From positions 157,752 through 221,751 of the forward strand of contig SCFE01000019.1 in NCBI GenBank assembly GCA_004352715.1: 64,000 nt of DNA, written 5' to 3'. This DNA comes from Hofstenia miamia. Lineage: Eukaryota > Xenacoelomorpha > Acoela. Made by a program: the position numbers and the translations under genes. Below, one piece after another: positions 59,577 through 64,000 of this stretch (position 1 is the first letter of the stretch; each line of letters begins with the position of its first letter). The notes under the pieces were generated by a model. It saw nothing but the letters and a program-made list of their open reading frames with translations. It was not told where the DNA came from and ran no database searches.

Positions 59577-62181
59577 CTTAATGTCCAATCACACGTGAAA
59601 AAGCAGCATGGGGTCAAGCGATTTACAGATCATATTTATCATAAAAGAGCTTGACAATAATTGATGCTATTTCGGTCCTCCAAAGCACATCAAATTGCAA
59701 AAAGCAACACATTCCTTCCTATGATTACGTAAATCAACTGTACTTTATTCTGTAGGAACGCAAAGAACAATTTTAAAGTAGATTTATATCAAATTGAATA
59801 CCATGATATTTTAAATTTTGCACTTTTTTGAAATTTCGACATTTTTATATGGTTCACTCAAAATATTAATACAGACAGATTAAGAAATAATACAACTACT
59901 ATTCCACTACAGAAAACAGTTTATCGAGCATGTGACACACGATTGTCGAAAGATTAACAAAGTGATTAAGAAATTTTACATCTCTTTGCAGTTATTATTT
60001 CCCATTACTAATATACCACTCATGTTAATTTGATGGTATATCTCAACACATTACAACAGGTTATTTTAATATTAATCAAGACAACCTTATACAAGAAGTT
60101 ATTATCTCAAACATAGTAATCCCAACTACCAGCTTCAAGTTTGAATTATCTATGAGAAGACGCTTAGCCTAACTAAAGCCTAGTTAAAAGGCAGCACATT
60201 TATTTTTAATTATATATCAATCCTAACCCTTAATCTGATATTTTGTACATCTCTGTAGCTAGAATATTACTATAGCTATCATTTGTTTTCATCATTACCC
60301 TAATTATTGAAAAATTGCCTTAATACCGCCTTTCCCATGTCCCCAAAGATCAAACAAAACCTATTATCCACAGATTAGATTAATTGAGATTTTTTTTGCA
60401 ATTCTAAAGCAAAAAGTCTATGAGAAAAATTGTTCTACTTATACAAAAGAACTACTCACTCATAGCATCAAGATATGTATCACAGAAACGGAAATAGATA
60501 TCGGCATTAAAATGTTTGATAAATTGGAAAGAAGGATTCCCTAAGCCAATGTGTATGGATTAGATAGCTTTTTGTAATCAGATATTAATCATTGTACTGT
60601 TTTTTACCAAGACTGCATTACGCGAATGATTCCAACTTAAGTTCCTAAAAACATTTTTGAAAATTATATTTAGCGCTAAAAGTACTTAGAGTCTATTTAC
60701 AATCTAAGTTGATTATAAATCGTGTCCTATGTCCTATAGTCAATATTTGAGTTCAGTGTGGCCGAAGCTACATGTATTACTGCTACCTATTTACCAGAAC
60801 TTTGAATAATAGTAGCCTCAGATTTAAAAATATTTAAATTTCTAGAATATTTTATGTGCATTCATGGGGCCATATAGTAGTCTAGCGACAAATTTGATAG
60901 TTTTCATTCAACTACCTATTATTGTACTTTATGGGGATTTAGATTATGTCTTATATAACCAAGTATTTCCGATATAGAATCGAGATTTCCTTTTTTAATT
61001 AATCAATGAAGTTCAATTAAGCTATTGTCTAACCTGACAGTGTTTTGACAAGTTTGAAGGCCTTTGTTCTTTTGATAAAGCTAAGGTGAAAATATTAATT
61101 CGAATATTAGACGTTTCAATCAACAACGTACTTCATAAAATAGAAGAGAATTTACGAAAGCTGTGAGAAACTGCTTTGAAATCTTTATAGATTTATTTGT
61201 GAAAATTGCATAATATTAAAGATGACTTATCAAAAAGAAAAGAAATAAGAAATGGATTTCATAAAATTAAAAAACCCGTTTTACATAATAACCATATCTA
61301 GACCAGAGTTTGGAAAAATTTGACTCAAACCAGCCCTACACATGCAGAATTATTTACATTCTGAATCAATGAGACTATATAAAATTATTAATATTCTGAT
61401 CCGACCAGAGTCCTACAAAACTAGCATTTGCGCTAAACATTTCATTGATTTTCAGAAACTTGAGTTTCACTGCAGCCTAGAATTATAATCTATTTTTTAG
61501 TTTTGTAATGTTGAAGGCTCTTCCAAAACTGTCATGATGCTTATTTCGCATTTCTTGTTATTGCAGCAAGTTTCCCGTGGAAAATTTACTCTATGCCACT
61601 TCAGTATAAATTTGCATCATCTTAGTTGTTCACAACTCACAGTTACATGTAAATTTTCAATGTTATTCAATTACTAAAGCTTCAAATTTCTGCAAAATAA
61701 GTATGAACCACAACTTTTATTTGAAGTGACCCAATCCAATCATAACTTCAACATATTTAGCACAAGGCAGTGAACCTAAGCCAACCTCGTCTCGTTTTGA
61801 CCCGACCCGTTTGCAATTATGATTTAGACAAGGTGTCAATAGCCTGAAATTCAAAATTATATTACTATTATTTACTATTGTAAACCTGAATTTTTTGTTG
61901 TTAAGTTTTTTTAGTATAATCTAGGCCAGAATTTTCAAAGTTTGCCGTGGATAAGGATGTAGATATGAATCAATCCGATCCATGAATATCCATTGGGCAT
62001 GGACTAGAAAATTTATTTTATGAATATCCATGAATCATTTTGGATCAAAAATATAGGCTAATAGATAAATGTATTTAACCTTGGGTAAATTTTTGAGTAA
62101 ACTAGATTCGAGTAATTTTCCTGATAGATATGGATTTCACATTAATCGATCTATGCGAATATTTGTGAATTGGATTAGATA
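59577..62181. other. Anonymous AT-rich DNA, no gene seen
   Basis: Nothing recognised on either strand. There is a short ATCCATGAAT-type repetition near 61970-62040. Confidence 0.5.
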
Positions 62182-62400
62182 ATAATAATAATAATAATAA
62201 GAGTCAAAAGCAATTTATTGCAAAAAATCTTTGGTACAAGACTATAAACTAAAAACTATTTACAAAATAATAGTAACATATACATATATAATTGTGTGGT
62301 GTGTGTTTGCTGGGGATTTGTGTGTGTGCATTATATAGGATCATACGGAATTTTTGAAGGAGTGTAGTGTATTATTGTCATTAAGTATGCATTGCCTGCC
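62182..62400 (-). mobile_element. LINE 3' end with (ATT)n tail
   Basis: On the minus strand GCAATAAATTGCTTTTGACT is followed by a run of TTATTATT (AATAAT at 62182-62200 on the plus strand). A 3' untranslated end with AATAAA-like sequence and an ATT microsatellite tail is typical of CR1/RTE-type LINEs. A second AAT run at 62407-62427 on the other side may be the target-site copy. Confidence 0.5.
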
Positions 62401-62436
62401 TAAGAATAATAATAATAATAATAATAAAAAATCTTT

Positions 62437-63709
62437 GAGAAGCTCTTAGCTAAGCAAATTTACGCTTTTCTCAATGAAAATAGTATTCTATCAGGTAATC
62501 AATTTGGATTTAGGCCTAAGTATAGTACAACCGACGCAAATTATCCATTACAGAAAAAGTTAAATCAAATCTGAATAGCAATTTGTCGACATCTATTGAC
62601 TTATTGGATCTTAGTAAACTTTTAATTCAATGAATTTTAATATTTTAGAAAGCAAATTGGAAAATCAAGATTTCAGTAAAAGTGCTAAAATTCTCATTAT
62701 GAATTTCTTAAGTAACCGAAGACAACGAGTAAAAATTATTAACACTTATTCTGATTATATTACTACTAATCTAGGTGTTCCTCAAGGAACATTATTAGGG
62801 CACGTTTTATTCGCACTGTATGTCAATGATATATCGATTACTTTAAAAAGCGGAACGATCTATCAATATGCGGATAATACATGTAAATTAAGAGAAGCAA
62901 AAAATCCATGTGACACAACCAAGTTTTAACAAAAAACATTGAAAATCTTATATGGTATTTTATATTAAACAAGTTAAAAGTTAAAAGCTAATCCTGATAA
63001 AACACAATTTATTATTTTCACACAAAAGCAATACTAAAAAAATTATAATATCAATATTGAAATAAGAGATAATGAAATTAAGCAAAGATTAATTATTAAT
63101 TATCTTGGTGTAGTAGAGATTTACGTTTTACTGAATTTTTTTCATCAAAAATCAAAAAAAAGGACTCTGGTATTAAATATTTATATAATTTTCGCACTGT
63201 AGACCAATCCTTTCTCCTTTCAATTCTAAGTGCTTAACTTTTTTGTGCTAAGTAACTTTAATGCAATTGGGCAATAAGAACTCTGAATTATATTGATAAG
63301 CATAAATCAGTGAGCACTTTATTTTATAAAAGGTGGCAATGTTCTTGCACCATTGTACTTTATCGAATATCAAACTCTTTGCATGATATACAATATGTAC
63401 ACAATTCAAAATCTATGCAATTTATTAGCAATTATATAAAAACCAGTGATAGAATCCGCAATGTGCATAGTAGTATTAATCTTTCAGATTCATTTTCATT
63501 TAAAGCTTCTAGATTATGGAATGACTTAAATCTTGAAATAAAAAAGTAACAAAATTATAAACATTTTAGAAGAAAAATTATTATCCAAACAATCACTATT
63601 AGGAATATCAAAAAAATTAAGCTCATGGACAAATTTCATTTGACATTTGAAATTTACGCCCTTTAAGTAAGTGAGCTTATTTTTAATTTTGTAAAATACA
63701 TGTATAGTA
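62437..63709 (+). mobile_element. Decayed CR1/L2-like LINE reverse transcriptase
   Basis: In broken frames: FEKLLAKQIYAFLNENSILS then GNQFGFRPKYSTTDAN (RT fingers), at 62630-62929 NFLSNRRQRVKI and LGVPQGTLLGHVLFALYVND (motif B), QYADNTCKL (YADD changed to YADN), and at 63310-63549 the C terminus with SFSFKASRLWNDLNLEIKK. The 3' untranslated end has GAAATTTACGCCCTTTAAGT, shared with 7008-7165. It has lost a catalytic aspartate and carries many stops. It is cut by the gap at 63710. Confidence 0.8.
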
Positions 63710-63961
63710 NNNNNNNNNNNNNNNNNNNNNNNNNNNNNNNNNNNNNNNNNNNNNNNNNNNNNNNNNNNNNNNNNNNNNNNNNNNNNNNNNNNNNNNNNNN
63801 NNNNNNNNNNNNNNNNNNNNNNNNNNNNNNNNNNNNNNNNNNNNNNNNNNNNNNNNNNNNNNNNNNNNNNNNNNNNNNNNNNNNNNNNNNNNNNNNNNNN
63901 NNNNNNNNNNNNNNNNNNNNNNNNNNNNNNNNNNNNNNNNNNNNNNNNNNNNNNNNNNNNN
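63710..63961. other. Assembly gap of 252 Ns
   Basis: Unknown sequence between a CR1/L2-like LINE end and a CRE-type LINE tail. Confidence 0.98.
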
Positions 63962-64000
63962 CGAGCTGAGAGGAATACCAGCATGAAGCTGTGCAAGGTA
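63962..64000 (+). mobile_element. CRE/R2-like LINE 3' tail, copy 3
   Basis: CGAGCTGAGAGGAATACCAG, then CATGAAGC, matches 5261-5285 with one substitution over the first 25 bases and then diverges. It is the start of a third copy of this tail, leaving the window. Confidence 0.6.

Noticed and set aside
1-64000. tRNA, rRNA and CRISPR features
   Set aside because: I looked for tRNA T-loop phrases, rRNA-like GC blocks and regularly spaced direct repeats and found none; a covariance-model scan would be decisive.

Overview
This 64 kb window is strongly AT-rich, intron-bearing, repeat-dominated DNA from an invertebrate animal. It is a draft scaffold with four long N gaps and several very short ones. 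Animal origin is indicated by a rhodopsin-type GPCR, THAP-domain coding sequence with consensus GT-AG splice sites, many CR1/L2-like LINEs, Tc1/mariner, hAT-like and piggyBac-like DNA elements, and abundant (TA)n microsatellites. Nothing in it looks bacterial. I cannot name the species. The LINE and transposon set would fit a lophotrochozoan or a cnidarian, but that is only an impression.

Layout. 1-8.6 kb: anonymous AT-rich DNA, a decayed THAP gene, a minus-strand LINE endonuclease scrap, then two remnants of a LINE with a restriction-like endonuclease (CRE/R2/HERO type). 8.7-9.8 kb: the best host gene, a single-exon-looking GPCR. 11.7-13.5 kb: a nearly open minus-strand LINE reverse transcriptase, followed by a small piggyBac-like MITE holding four palindromes exactly 43 bp apart. 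15.2-16.0 kb: a locus present twice around 9 Ns, once empty and once carrying a 420 bp mariner derivative. 16-24 kb: LINE fragments and anonymous DNA. 26.9-30.1 kb: a 3.24 kb DNA transposon with terminal inverted repeats and a three-exon, decayed transposase-like gene of an uncharacterised family. 31.6-33 kb: the last transmembrane exon of a second GPCR against a hairpin repeat, a possible LTR and a Tc1 remnant. 34.6-35.6 kb: two unrecognised ORFs. 37.8-41.7 kb: LINE endonuclease, a gap, a nearly complete dead Tc1 element, and another LINE tail. 42-53 kb: mostly anonymous, with one mobile-element pseudogene scrap and microsatellites. 53.6-56.2 kb: a long minus-strand LINE carrying an assembly duplication. 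56.6-57.5 kb: a possible membrane-protein exon and a small secreted-protein ORF. 59.2 kb: a long-TIR MITE. 62.2-64 kb: LINE remnants.

The main new object is the TIR element at 26905-30144. The most informative natural or assembly experiment is the empty/filled site pair near 15.4 kb. Several features are technical: two near-exact Tn5 (Nextera) mosaic-end sequences at 8241 and 57430, the second inside an ORF, and short duplications around single Ns at 39750 and at 55363/55492. No genes act together as a pathway here. The window is mainly a transposon graveyard around a few host exons. No tRNA, rRNA or CRISPR was seen.
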